A stretch of DNA of 64,000 nucleotides from positions 6,386,001-6,450,000 of the forward strand of contig NZ_RJKL01000001.1 in assembly GCF_003751945.1 (NCBI RefSeq). Reading direction: 5' to 3'. The notes beneath the pieces were generated by a model. That model worked only from the letters and a program-made list of their open reading frames with translations. It ran no database searches and was not told where the DNA came from. This DNA is from Couchioplanes caeruleus. Its GTDB lineage: Bacteria; Actinomycetota; Actinomycetes; Mycobacteriales; Micromonosporaceae. Of this stretch, positions 9,011 through 17,193 are shown in pieces. Positions within the stretch are counted from its first letter, which is position 1. Every line of letters begins with the position of its first letter. A program made the position numbers and the translations under genes.

Positions 9011-9027
9011 ACCACCTGGCAACAAAG

Positions 9028-9056
9028 AAGGGGGCGGCCCGGTGGGCCGCCCCCTT
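9028..9056. terminator. Bidirectional terminator between convergent genes
   Basis: Perfect 13-bp arms AAGGGGGCGGCCC (9028-9040) and GGGCCGCCCCCTT (9044-9056) around a 3-base loop, placed between the Calx-beta stop (9010) and the ABC exporter stop (9075). Being symmetrical and flanked by A on one side and T on the other, it can serve both strands. Confidence 0.85.
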
Positions 9057-9074
9057 CCGTATGTGCCGGGCCCG

Positions 9075-11027
9075 TCAGTCGACCTCCACCGCCGCCTCGG
9101 CGAACTGCGCCGAGTACAGCCGCGCGTAGGCCCCGCCGGAGGCGATCAGGTCGTCGTGGGTGCCCTGCTCGACGATCGCGCCGTCCTCCATCACCAGGAT
9201 CACGTCGGCGTCGCGGATGGTCGACAGTCGGTGGGCGATGACGAACGACGTACGCCCGGCGCGGAGCGTGTTCATGGCCCGCTGGATCAGCACCTCCGTG
9301 CGCGTGTCCACGGAGCTGGTGGCCTCGTCCAGGATGAGGATGCTGGGCTCCGCCAGGAACGCCCGCGCGATGGTGACGAGCTGCTTCTCGCCCGCCGAGA
9401 CGTTCGAGCCCTCCTCGTCGATCACCGTGTCCATGCCGTCCGGCAGGGTCCGCACGAAGCGGTCCACGTGCGCGGCCTCCGCGGCGGCGGCGACGTCCGC
9501 ATCGGACGGTGCGTCCGCGCCGTAGGCGATGTTCTCCGCGATCGTCCCGCCGAACAGCCAGGTGTCCTGCAGCACCATCCCCACCCGCTCGCGGAGCTCG
9601 GCCCGGGGCAGCGTCGCGATGTCGACGCCGTCGAGCGTGATGCGCCCGGAGGTCACGTCGTAGAAGCGCATGAGCAGGTTGACGAGGGTGGTCTTGCCGG
9701 CGCCCGTGGGCCCGACGATCGCCACCGTCTGGCCCGGCTCGGCCACGAACGACAGGTCCTCGATCAGCGGCCGGTCCGGCAGGTAGCGGAACGACACGTG
9801 CTCGAAGGCGATCCTGCCCGCGGCCGGCCGCACGCCCGGCGACGCCGGATCCGGTTCCTGCTCCGGCGCGTCGAGCAGCGCGAAGACCCGCTCCGCCGAG
9901 GCCACCCCGGACTGCACCAGGTTGGCCATGCTCGCCACCTGGGTCAGCGGCTGGCTGAACTGGCGTGAGTACTGGATGAACGCCTGCACCTCGCCGAGCG
10001 ACAGGGAACCCGAGGCGACCCGCAGGCCGCCCACCACCGCCACCAGCACGTAGTTGATGTTGCTGATGAACATCATGGCCGGCTGGATCAGGCCCGAGAT
10101 GAACTGGGCGCGGAAGCTGGATGCGTACAGCTCGGTGTTGTGCTTCTCGAAGGCCTCCGCCGCCTCCTTGCCGCGGCCGAAGACCTTGACCAGCGAGTGG
10201 CCGGTGAACATCTCCTCGATGTGCCCGTTGAGCCGTCCGGTGGTCTTCCACTGGGCGACGAACTGCGGCTGCGAGCGCTTGCCGATGCGGGTCGTGACCC
10301 AGATCGACACGGGCACGGTGACCAGCGCGATGACCGCCAGTAGCGGCGAGATCCAGAGCATCATCGCCAGCACGCCCACGATCATCAGCAGCGCCGTGAC
10401 GAGCTGCGCCATCGTCTGCTGCAACGTCTGGGCGATGTTGTCGGTGTCGTTCGTCGCCCGGCTGAGCACCTCGCCGCGGGGCTGCTGGTCGAAGTAGGAC
10501 AGCGGCAGCCGGGACAGCTTCGCCTCGACCTCGCTCCGCAACCGGTGGACCGCGTTCTGCGCCACGCGTGCGGTGAGCCGTCCCTGCATCACCCCGAAGA
10601 CCCACGCCGCGATGTAGATCGCCAGCACCCAGAGCAGGATGTGGCCGAGCCGGTCGAAGTCGACGCCCTGGCCGGGGACGAAGTCCATGGCGGCCAGCAT
10701 GTCGGCGCGTCCGGTATCGCCACGGGCCCGCAACTGGGCGACGATCTCGTCCTTGCCGACGCCGGCCGGCAGATCGCCACCGATGAAGCCGGCGAAGACG
10801 ACGTCGGTGGCGTGGCCGAGGATGCGGGGCCCGATCACCGACAGCGTGACGCCGGCGATGCCGCACAGCAGCACCAGGCCGGCCAGCGTCCGTTGCGGGC
10901 GCAGCAGGCCGAGCAGTCGCTTGCTCGAACCCTTGAAGTCCTGCAACTTCTCGGCCGGCATCTGACCGGCCAGCATCCGCGCCGGCCCCATGGGCGGCGG
11001 CGTCGGCCGCCGTTCCGTCGCCGTCAC
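9075..11027 (-). CDS. ABC exporter subunit with canonical ATPase site
   Basis: 650-residue half-transporter with a six-helix membrane domain (about residues 40-360) fused to a nucleotide-binding domain. The ATPase motifs are complete: Walker A GPTGAGKTTLVNLL, signature NVSAGEKQL, Walker B SILILDEATSS with the catalytic Glu, and switch His in FVIAHRLST. It should pair with the next-encoded subunit, whose Walker B is degenerate, in a heterodimeric multidrug-type exporter (BmrCD/TM287-288 class). The GTG start at 11027 overlaps the stop of a 30-codon ORF and has a GGGAGG ribosome site. Substrate is unknown; the TetR gene at the head of the operon suggests a toxic compound. Confidence 0.9.
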   Translation of the reverse strand: MTATERRPTPPPMGPARMLAGQMPAEKLQDFKGSSKRLLGLLRPQRTLAGLVLLCGIAGVTLSVIGPRILGHATDVVFAGFIGGDLPAGVGKDEIVAQLRARGDTGRADMLAAMDFVPGQGVDFDRLGHILLWVLAIYIAAWVFGVMQGRLTARVAQNAVHRLRSEVEAKLSRLPLSYFDQQPRGEVLSRATNDTDNIAQTLQQTMAQLVTALLMIVGVLAMMLWISPLLAVIALVTVPVSIWVTTRIGKRSQPQFVAQWKTTGRLNGHIEEMFTGHSLVKVFGRGKEAAEAFEKHNTELYASSFRAQFISGLIQPAMMFISNINYVLVAVVGGLRVASGSLSLGEVQAFIQYSRQFSQPLTQVASMANLVQSGVASAERVFALLDAPEQEPDPASPGVRPAAGRIAFEHVSFRYLPDRPLIEDLSFVAEPGQTVAIVGPTGAGKTTLVNLLMRFYDVTSGRITLDGVDIATLPRAELRERVGMVLQDTWLFGGTIAENIAYGADAPSDADVAAAAEAAHVDRFVRTLPDGMDTVIDEEGSNVSAGEKQLVTIARAFLAEPSILILDEATSSVDTRTEVLIQRAMNTLRAGRTSFVIAHRLSTIRDADVILVMEDGAIVEQGTHDDLIASGGAYARLYSAQFAEAAVEVD

Positions 11028-11116
11028 GCTGTGCCTCCCGTCGGCATGCCTTCGTGGCCCTCGCCGTCCTGGCCGTCGTTCCCCGCAGGCAGGAGGGGCT
11101 CGGTGCAGTCGGTCAT
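11024..11116 (-). CDS. 30-codon ORF bridging the two ABC genes
   Basis: The ORF starts at ATG 11114-11116, which overlaps the TGA of the upstream ABC gene (ATGA). It ends at TGA 11024-11026, which overlaps the GTG of the downstream ABC gene (GTGA). A perfect AGGAGG site lies 7 bases before its ATG. The 30-residue product (MTDCTEPLLPAGNDG and an acidic Gly-rich remainder) has no hydrophobic segment and no known family. Its likely role is to carry ribosomes between the two subunit genes; a functional micropeptide is also possible. The double overlap and the ribosome site argue that it is translated. Confidence 0.5.
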   Translation of the reverse strand: MTDCTEPLLPAGNDGQDGEGHEGMPTGGTA

Positions 11117-12849
11117 GCCGCGGCCTCCTGCTCGGTGAGCTGGGAGAGCACGATCTCCCGGTAGGTCTGGTTGGTCGCCATCAGCTCGGCGTGGGTGCCG
11201 GTGCCCACCACCAGGCCGTCGTCGAGCACCACGATCCGGTCCGCGTCGCGGATGGTGCTGACCCGCTGCGCGACGATGACCACGGTCGCGTCCGCGGTTC
11301 GCCGGGCCAGCGCCGCCCGCAGCGCCGCATCGGTGGCGTAGTCGAGCGCCGAGAAGGAGTCGTCGAACAGGTAGATCTCCGGCCGGTGCACGAGCACCCG
11401 GGCGATCGCGAGCCGTTGCCGCTGACCGCCGGAGACGTTGGTGCCGCCCTGGGCGATCGGCGCGTCCAGGCCGCCGTCCATCCGCTCCACGAAGTCGCGC
11501 GCCTGCGCCACCTCCAGCGCTTCCCACAGCTCGTCGTCGCTGGCGTCCGGGTTGCCGTAGCGCAGGTTCGAGGCGACCGTGCCGGTGAACAGGTACGGCT
11601 TCTGCGGCACCAGCCCGACCGTCCGCGACAGCAGGCCGGGGTCGAGGTCGCGCACGTCGACGCCGTCCACCAGCACCGTGCCGCCGGTCGCGTCGAAGAG
11701 CCGCGGCACGAGGTGGAGCAGCGTGGTCTTGCCGGAGCCCGTACTGCCGATGACCGCGGTGACCTCGCCGGGACGGGCCCGCAGGCGTATCCCGGACAGC
11801 ACCGGAGCCTCCGCGCCGGGATAGTGGAAGTCGACGTCGCGCAGCTCCAGGTGGCCGTGGTGGTCGAGCGTCGTGACGGGGATGGGCGCCACCGGCACCG
11901 ATGGCTCGGTGCCGAGCACCTCCTCGATGCGCTCGGCGCACACGTCGGCGCGGGGGATCATCACGAGCATGAAGGTGGCCATCATGATCGCCATGAGGAT
12001 CTGCATCAGGTAGCTGAGGAACGCGGTGAGCGCGCCGACCTGCATCGCGTCGTCGTCGATGCGGTGCCCGCCGAACCACAGCACGGCGACGCTCGAGACG
12101 TTCACGATGAGCATCACGGTGGGGAACATCAGCGCCATGAGCTTGCCGGCCCGCAGCGAGACATCGGTCAGCGCGTCGTTGGCGGTGCCGTACCGGGCCT
12201 GCTCGCGGTCGTCGCGGACGAACGCGCGGATCACCCGGATGCCGGCGATCTGCTCCCGCATGATCCGGTTCACCGTGTCGATGCGCGTCTGCATGCCGCG
12301 GAACAGCGGGCGCATGAAGGCGATCAGCACGACCACCACGATCAGCAGCAGCGGCACGATCACCAGGAGCAGACCGGAGAGCGGCATGTCCTCGCGCAGC
12401 GCGAGCAGGATCCCGCCGACGCACATGATCGGCGCCGAGACCATGAGCAGGAAGCCCATCAGCACCAGCATCTGCACCTGCTGGACGTCGTTGGTGACTC
12501 GGGTGATCAGCGAGGGCGCACCGAACTGGCCCACCTCGCGGGCGGAGAAGTCCATCACCCGGGAGAAGATCGCGGCCCGGATGTCCCGCCCGGCCCCCAT
12601 GGCCGCCTGCGCGCCGAAGTACACCGCGGCGATCTGGGCGACGATCTGCACCAGCGTGACGCCGAGCATCGCGGCGCCGACCTCCAGCACGTAACCGGTG
12701 TCGCCGGGCACGACCCCCTCGTCGATGATGTCGGCGTTCAGGGCGGGCAGATAGAGCGTGGCGAGCGTCGCGACGAACTGGAAGAGCACGACCAGGAAGA
12801 TCGATTTTCGGTACGGCCGCAGCCGCGTCCGCAGCAGTCGGATCAGCAC
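11113..12849 (-). CDS. ABC exporter subunit with degenerate ATPase site
   Basis: 578-residue half-transporter whose membrane domain spans about residues 15-310. The ATPase domain shows Walker A GSTGSGKTTLLHLV and signature NVSGGQRQRLAIARV, but Walker B reads IYLFDDSFSALD, with Asp in place of the catalytic Glu. This is the known pattern of one partner in heterodimeric exporters, where one composite site hydrolyses ATP poorly. It overlaps the end of the TetR gene by a few bases and precedes the partner subunit, so tetR-ABC-ABC is one operon. The order and asymmetry support a drug or lipid efflux pump. The GTG/ATG start near 12849 fits the first helix well. Confidence 0.9.
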   Translation of the reverse strand: MLIRLLRTRLRPYRKSIFLVVLFQFVATLATLYLPALNADIIDEGVVPGDTGYVLEVGAAMLGVTLVQIVAQIAAVYFGAQAAMGAGRDIRAAIFSRVMDFSAREVGQFGAPSLITRVTNDVQQVQMLVLMGFLLMVSAPIMCVGGILLALREDMPLSGLLLVIVPLLLIVVVVLIAFMRPLFRGMQTRIDTVNRIMREQIAGIRVIRAFVRDDREQARYGTANDALTDVSLRAGKLMALMFPTVMLIVNVSSVAVLWFGGHRIDDDAMQVGALTAFLSYLMQILMAIMMATFMLVMIPRADVCAERIEEVLGTEPSVPVAPIPVTTLDHHGHLELRDVDFHYPGAEAPVLSGIRLRARPGEVTAVIGSTGSGKTTLLHLVPRLFDATGGTVLVDGVDVRDLDPGLLSRTVGLVPQKPYLFTGTVASNLRYGNPDASDDELWEALEVAQARDFVERMDGGLDAPIAQGGTNVSGGQRQRLAIARVLVHRPEIYLFDDSFSALDYATDAALRAALARRTADATVVIVAQRVSTIRDADRIVVLDDGLVVGTGTHAELMATNQTYREIVLSQLTEQEAAA

Positions 12850-13484
12850 CGGTCGTCACCCCGGCGATCGGTCCGGTGCGTGACGAGCAGCCCGTCGAGC
12901 AGGAGCGAGACCATCTCGTCGCCGTCGAAGCGCGCCGGGTCGCCGAACGGCCCGAAGGAATTGGCTCCGCAGAAGAGCAGAAGCAGCCGGGCGACCGTGC
13001 CCGGCGGGCGCCGTAGCAGGGCGGCGTCGGGCTCGATCAGGGCGGCGAGCGCGGAATGCAGCCGCTCGCGCCCCTCGGCCATCCGGGCGGCGGCGTCCGG
13101 ATGGGCGTCCGAGGCGAACAGCAGCCGGCGGGCGCCCGCCATGAGATGAGCGTTGGCGCTGAACCGCTCGTTGATCAGGGTGGCCGCGCGGGCCAGCCGG
13201 TCGCGCAGCCCGGCGCCCGGGTCGATGGCCGCGATGGCGTCGACCGTGGGGCGCGGGTCGAGCGCGTGCATCAGGGCGGCCACGACCAGGGAGCCCTTGT
13301 CGGGAAAGACGCCGAAGATGGTGCCCTCGGCCACCCCGGCGGCCCGGGCGATCTGGCGGGTGCTGACGTCGAGCCCGCATTCGTGCAGCAGCGGAACGGT
13401 GGCGGCGATGAGTGAGGCCCGGCGGTCGTCGGGTGCCATGGCACGGACCCGTCGCCGCCGGACCTCACCGGATGGAGAAGTCAC
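12843..13484 (-). CDS. TetR-family repressor of the ABC exporter operon
   Basis: 213-residue regulator. An N-terminal helix-turn-helix (RASLIAATVPLL...VSTRQIARAAGVAEGTIFGVF, about residues 22-65) is of TetR type. The rest is a helical ligand-binding and dimerisation domain. The annotated GTG at 13484 gives a basic N-terminal extension; the ATG at 13439 is an alternative that keeps the whole HTH. The stop overlaps the start of the first ABC gene. An inverted repeat directly upstream is probably its own operator. The natural reading is a repressor that is released by a substrate of the pump. Confidence 0.88.
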   Translation of the reverse strand: MTSPSGEVRRRRVRAMAPDDRRASLIAATVPLLHECGLDVSTRQIARAAGVAEGTIFGVFPDKGSLVVAALMHALDPRPTVDAIAAIDPGAGLRDRLARAATLINERFSANAHLMAGARRLLFASDAHPDAAARMAEGRERLHSALAALIEPDAALLRRPPGTVARLLLLFCGANSFGPFGDPARFDGDEMVSLLLDGLLVTHRTDRRGDDRC

Positions 13485-13497
13485 GCCGGAAGCTTAA

Positions 13498-13515
13498 TGA
13501 GCGAGCGCTCACTCA
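13498..13515. promoter_or_regulatory. TetR operator candidate
   Basis: TGAGCGAGC/GCTCACTCA, two 9-bp arms with one mismatch and no spacer, lies 14-31 bases before the GTG of the TetR gene. TGAGTGAGCGCTC-type palindromes are common binding sites for TetR proteins encoded just beside them, which supports autoregulation of the exporter operon. Confidence 0.65.
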
Positions 13516-13526
13516 GCTAGTGGAAT

Positions 13527-15065
13527 TCACTCCTCCCGGCGCGCCGAAGCCAGGGCCGCCCGGGCGGCGGGCACGGCTCTGACTCGGTCTTCGGGGACCA
13601 GCCCCAGTCGGGTACGCCGGTCCAGCAGGTCGTCCTCCGTCAGCGCGCCCTCGTGGCGTACGGCGAAGAGCAGCTCCGCGCCGGTCACGTCGAGGCCCGG
13701 CGCGACCGGCCTGCGCAGCTCCGGATCCGCCTCGCCGAGCGCGTACACCGCCGGGGCCTCGGCGCCGTACCGCGCGATCAGCCGCGCCGGCGCGGGGATG
13801 CCGGCCAGCCGGCCGGGCGGCGCCGCGCCCACCAGCGGAGTGCGGGCGGTGCGGCACCGACCGGCGGACAGGCCCGCGTGGCGCACCGCGGCGTCGACCG
13901 CGTCGGCCGCCATCCGCCGGTACGTGGTCAGCTTGCCGCCGACCACGGTGGTGACGCCGCCGGGCGAGGTCAGCACCGCGTGGCTGCGGGACAGGTCGGC
14001 GGTGCGGTCGGCGCGTCCCGCCAGCAGCGGCCGCAGTCCGGCGAACCGGCCGACCACGTCCGCCTCGGTCACCGTGACGTCCAGCGCCGTGGCGAGCACG
14101 TCGAGCAGGAAGCCGACCTCCACCGCGCTGGGCTCCGGGACGTCGCTCACCGGGCCGTCGACCGGCTCGTCGGTGAGCCCGGCGTAGACGAGGCCGCCCG
14201 GCTGGGGCAGGGCGAAGACGAACCGGTTGGTCTCGCCCGGCACCGGGATGGTCAGCGCCGCCGTCGGGTGGCCGAGCGTGGCGGCACGCAGCACCAGATG
14301 CGTGCCGCGCGACGGGCGCAGCCGGACCGTCGGGTCGAGCTGCCCGGCCCAGACGCCGGTGGCGTTCACCACGGCGCGGGCCCGGATCTCATGATGCTCG
14401 CCGGTCAATGTGTCGCGGACGGTGGCACCCCGGCCGTGCAGCTCCTCGGCGGCGCAGTGGGTCAGGATGCGGGCGCCGAACCCGGCCGCGGTCCGGGCCA
14501 GCGCCACCACCAGCCGCGCGTCGTCGACGAGCTGGCCGTCCCACTGCATCAGGCCGCCGCGCAGCCCGTTGCGGCGCACGGCGGGTGCCAGGCGGCGCAC
14601 CTCGGGAGCGGAGATCCGCCGGGAGCGGGGGAGCGCGGTGCTCGGGGTGCCGGCCGCGGCCCGCAGGGCGTCTCCCGCGGTGAAGCCCGTGCGCACCAGC
14701 CACTCGCGCGAACGCGGCACGAACGGAGTGAGCGGCAGCAGCATCGGCAGTGCGCTGACCAGATGCGGTGCCGTACGCCGCAGCAGCACGTGGCGTTCCG
14801 CGGCGCTCTCGTACGCCAGCGCGACGTGCCCGCCCGCGAGGTAGCGCAGTCCGCCGTGGACCAGCTTGGAGCTCCAGCGGGAGGTGCCGAAGGCGAGGTC
14901 GCCCGCGTCGACGGCGGCCACCGACAAGCCGCGGGAGGCGGCGTCCAGCGCGACGCCGGCGCCGGTGACGCCCAGGCCGACGACGAGCAGGTCGACCGTG
15001 GTGCCGCCGGAGAGTTCGGCCAGCTCGCGCAGGCGGCGGTCGGCGGAGAGCGAGGTGGCGCTCAT
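13527..15065 (-). CDS. glpD: Glycerol-3-phosphate dehydrogenase (FAD-dependent)
   Basis: 512-residue flavoenzyme that oxidises sn-glycerol-3-phosphate to DHAP and passes electrons to quinone at the membrane face. The N-terminal Rossmann motif VVGLGVTGAGVALDAASRG is followed by FGTSRWSSKLVHGGLRYL, the FAD/substrate signature of GlpD. The C-terminal DAO_C-type helical domain is present. The ATG (15063-15065) overlaps the TGA of the upstream TetR gene as ATGA, so regulator and enzyme are co-translated. Across the divergent promoter stand an alkyl-DHAP-synthase-like enzyme and a lipid kinase, so the cluster handles glycerol-phosphate and ether/phospholipid intermediates. Confidence 0.92.
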   Translation of the reverse strand: MSATSLSADRRLRELAELSGGTTVDLLVVGLGVTGAGVALDAASRGLSVAAVDAGDLAFGTSRWSSKLVHGGLRYLAGGHVALAYESAAERHVLLRRTAPHLVSALPMLLPLTPFVPRSREWLVRTGFTAGDALRAAAGTPSTALPRSRRISAPEVRRLAPAVRRNGLRGGLMQWDGQLVDDARLVVALARTAAGFGARILTHCAAEELHGRGATVRDTLTGEHHEIRARAVVNATGVWAGQLDPTVRLRPSRGTHLVLRAATLGHPTAALTIPVPGETNRFVFALPQPGGLVYAGLTDEPVDGPVSDVPEPSAVEVGFLLDVLATALDVTVTEADVVGRFAGLRPLLAGRADRTADLSRSHAVLTSPGGVTTVVGGKLTTYRRMAADAVDAAVRHAGLSAGRCRTARTPLVGAAPPGRLAGIPAPARLIARYGAEAPAVYALGEADPELRRPVAPGLDVTGAELLFAVRHEGALTEDDLLDRRTRLGLVPEDRVRAVPAARAALASARREE

Positions 15066-15676
15066 GGCCGGAAGAACCGGTCGAGGAGCAGCCGCAGCTC
15101 GTCGTCGAGCCCGTCCTCGGTGACCTCGCCGTCGAGGCCGGCCGGCTCCAGCATGGTCCCGGCGGAGATGACGAACCCGTGCATCGCCAGGATGGCCGAG
15201 CGCGCGAGCAGCACCGGATCCTGCCGGCGCAGCGATCCGTCGGCCTCGCCCCCCTTGATCCAGCTCACCAGGTGGTCCAGGATGGCGTCCTGCACGCCGC
15301 CGCGCCGGTCGACCAGGTAGGGCACCAGCACCTCGGGGTCCAGCTCGACCACGCGGCGGAACATCGCGTGGCGCCGCAGTGCCCGGGCGCCGCGCACCAG
15401 GCCGTCGACGATGCGTTCGCGGGCGGTGTCGCCCTCGGCCTCGGCCTCGGCGTCGATCACCAGCGCGGTCCACTCGCGGGTCATCAGGTCGGCCATCAGG
15501 GTCGCCATGTCCGGCCAGCGCCGGTACATCGTCATGCGGGAGACGCCGGCCCTGCGGGCCACGTCGGTCAGCGTCGTGCGCCGCAGCCCGACGGCGAGCA
15601 CGCATTCGCGGGCCGCGTCGAGCAGGGCGTCCTCCGCATTGTTACGCGCGGAGGGGCTGTTACGAGTTGACGTCAT
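15062..15676 (-). CDS. TetR-family regulator of the glpD/lipid module
   Basis: 204 residues with a typical TetR helix-turn-helix at the N terminus (DAARECVLAVGLRRTTLTDVARRAGVSRMTMYRRW), followed by a helical effector domain (TetR_C). It is transcribed ahead of glpD with an ATGA overlap and divergently from the FAD-linked oxidase. The 17-base gap to that gene's ATG contains a palindrome that could control both directions. Such TetR-GlpD pairs probably sense glycerol-phosphate or fatty acyl compounds, but the ligand cannot be read from the sequence. Confidence 0.87.
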   Translation of the reverse strand: MTSTRNSPSARNNAEDALLDAARECVLAVGLRRTTLTDVARRAGVSRMTMYRRWPDMATLMADLMTREWTALVIDAEAEAEGDTARERIVDGLVRGARALRRHAMFRRVVELDPEVLVPYLVDRRGGVQDAILDHLVSWIKGGEADGSLRRQDPVLLARSAILAMHGFVISAGTMLEPAGLDGEVTEDGLDDELRLLLDRFFRP

Positions 15677-15678
15677 GT

Positions 15679-15691
15679 GTCACAGTGTAAC
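15679..15691. promoter_or_regulatory. Operator candidate in the divergent glpD/oxidase promoter
   Basis: GTCACAGTGTAAC is an imperfect palindrome (GTNAC arms around AGT) that fills most of the short gap between the divergent TetR and oxidase start codons. GTTAC-N3-GTAAC type sites are common for TetR proteins. The oxidase ATG is only 3 bases further on and lacks a ribosome site, so its mRNA may be leaderless. Confidence 0.45.
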
Positions 15692-15693
15692 GC

Positions 15694-17193
15694 ATGACCA
15701 CCTTCCGCTGGGGAGATCCCGCCGACGCCGTCACGCTGCCATCCGCGGTGCGCGACCTGCTCACGGCCGCACTGGGCGTGACCGGGCCGCGCCCGGCCGC
15801 CGAGCCCACGCTAGCCCCGCCCGCGCCGCTGCCCGGCTTCCCCGGACTCGACGTCAGCCCCGAGGCGCGCCTGCGCCACGCCGGTGGCATGTCGACCGAG
15901 GACCTGCTCATCGGCCGCTCCGGCGCGGTCCCGGACGCGCCCGACGGCGTCGCCCGGCCCACCACGCACGACGAGGTGCTCGAGGTGCTGCGGATCGCCG
16001 GTGAGCACCGGATCGCGGTCGTGCCGCACGGCGGGCGTACCTCGGTGGTCGGCGGTCTGCGCGCGGCCCGCGAGGGTTACGCGGGCGTCGTCGCCCTCGA
16101 CCTGAGCGGCCTCGACCGGCTGGTCCGGCTGGACGAGACCTCGCGGACGGCGACCTTCGAGGCGGGCGTACCGGCCCCGCGGGCCGAAGAGCTGCTCAAC
16201 GCCGAAGGATTCACCCTCGGCCACTTCCCGCAGTCGTTCGAGTTCGCCACCATCGGCGGCTTCGCGGCCACCCGTTCCAGCGGCCAGGCCTCCGCCGGGT
16301 TCGGCCGGTTCGACCAGATGGTCGTCGGCCTGCGCGCCGCCACCGGCGCGGGCACCCTCGACCTCGGCCGGGCGCCGCAGTCCGCGGCCGGCCCCGACCT
16401 GCGCCAGCTCCTGCTCGGCTCCGAGGGGGCGTTCGGCGTGGTCACCGAGGTGACCGTGCGCGTGCGCCCGCTGCGCGAGCTGCACTACACCGGCTGGAGC
16501 TTCCCGTCGTTCGAGGCCGGGATGCGCGCGGTGCGCTCGCTCGCCCAGGACGGGCCGCTGCCGGCGGTGCTCCGGCTCTCCGACGAGGCCGAAACCATGA
16601 TCAACGCGGCGACCGGCGCGAGCGACGCCGGCGGCGGCTGCCTCGCGATCGTCGGCTGTTTCGAGGGCACGGACCCCTCCGACCGGCTCGCGGAATACGG
16701 GGGCGAGCCGCTCGGAGAGGCACCCGGCAAGGCCTGGGAGGCGGGCCGGTTCCGGGCGCCGTACCTGCGCGATGCGCTGCTGGACGCGGGCGCGCTCGCC
16801 GAGACCCTCGAGACCGCGACCTTCTGGGACCGGCTGCCCGAGACGTACGCCGCGGTCCGCGACGCCCTGGTCGGCGCCCTCGGCGACGGCGGGACGCCAC
16901 CCATCGTCATGTGCCACATCTCGCACGTGTACGAGACCGGCGCGTCGCTCTACTACACCGTGGTGGCGGCGCAGTCCGAGGATCCCGTCGCGCAGTGGCG
17001 GGCGGCCAAGACGGCGGCCGGTGACGCGATCTCCGCCTCCGGCGCGACCATCACCCACCACCACGGCGTCGGCCGCGACCACCGTGCCTGGTACGCCACG
17101 GAGATCGGGCCGGTCGGCGTCTCGGTGCTGCACGCGGTCAAGCAGGCCACGGACCCGCACCACGTGCTGAACCCGGGGATCCTGCTCCCATGA
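15694..17193 (+). CDS. FAD-binding oxidase, alkyldihydroxyacetonephosphate synthase-like
   Basis: 499-residue flavoprotein of the FAD_binding_4/ADPS group. The PCMH-type FAD domain (about residues 85-270) shows VVPHGGRTSVVGGL and the segment HFPQSFEFATIGGFAATRSS, which lines the flavin pocket in alkyl-DHAP synthase. The C terminus carries the conserved THHHGVGRDH cluster that acts in acyl/alkyl exchange in the family. Likely chemistry is ether-bond formation on DHAP or a related alkyl-glycerol reaction. It is divergent from tetR-glpD and overlaps the DagK-like gene at its stop (ATGA). No ribosome site is visible before the ATG, which is compatible with leaderless translation. Other FAD-linked oxidases (glycolate oxidase-like) cannot be fully excluded. 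Confidence 0.85.
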   Translation: MTTFRWGDPADAVTLPSAVRDLLTAALGVTGPRPAAEPTLAPPAPLPGFPGLDVSPEARLRHAGGMSTEDLLIGRSGAVPDAPDGVARPTTHDEVLEVLRIAGEHRIAVVPHGGRTSVVGGLRAAREGYAGVVALDLSGLDRLVRLDETSRTATFEAGVPAPRAEELLNAEGFTLGHFPQSFEFATIGGFAATRSSGQASAGFGRFDQMVVGLRAATGAGTLDLGRAPQSAAGPDLRQLLLGSEGAFGVVTEVTVRVRPLRELHYTGWSFPSFEAGMRAVRSLAQDGPLPAVLRLSDEAETMINAATGASDAGGGCLAIVGCFEGTDPSDRLAEYGGEPLGEAPGKAWEAGRFRAPYLRDALLDAGALAETLETATFWDRLPETYAAVRDALVGALGDGGTPPIVMCHISHVYETGASLYYTVVAAQSEDPVAQWRAAKTAAGDAISASGATITHHHGVGRDHRAWYATEIGPVGVSVLHAVKQATDPHHVLNPGILLP

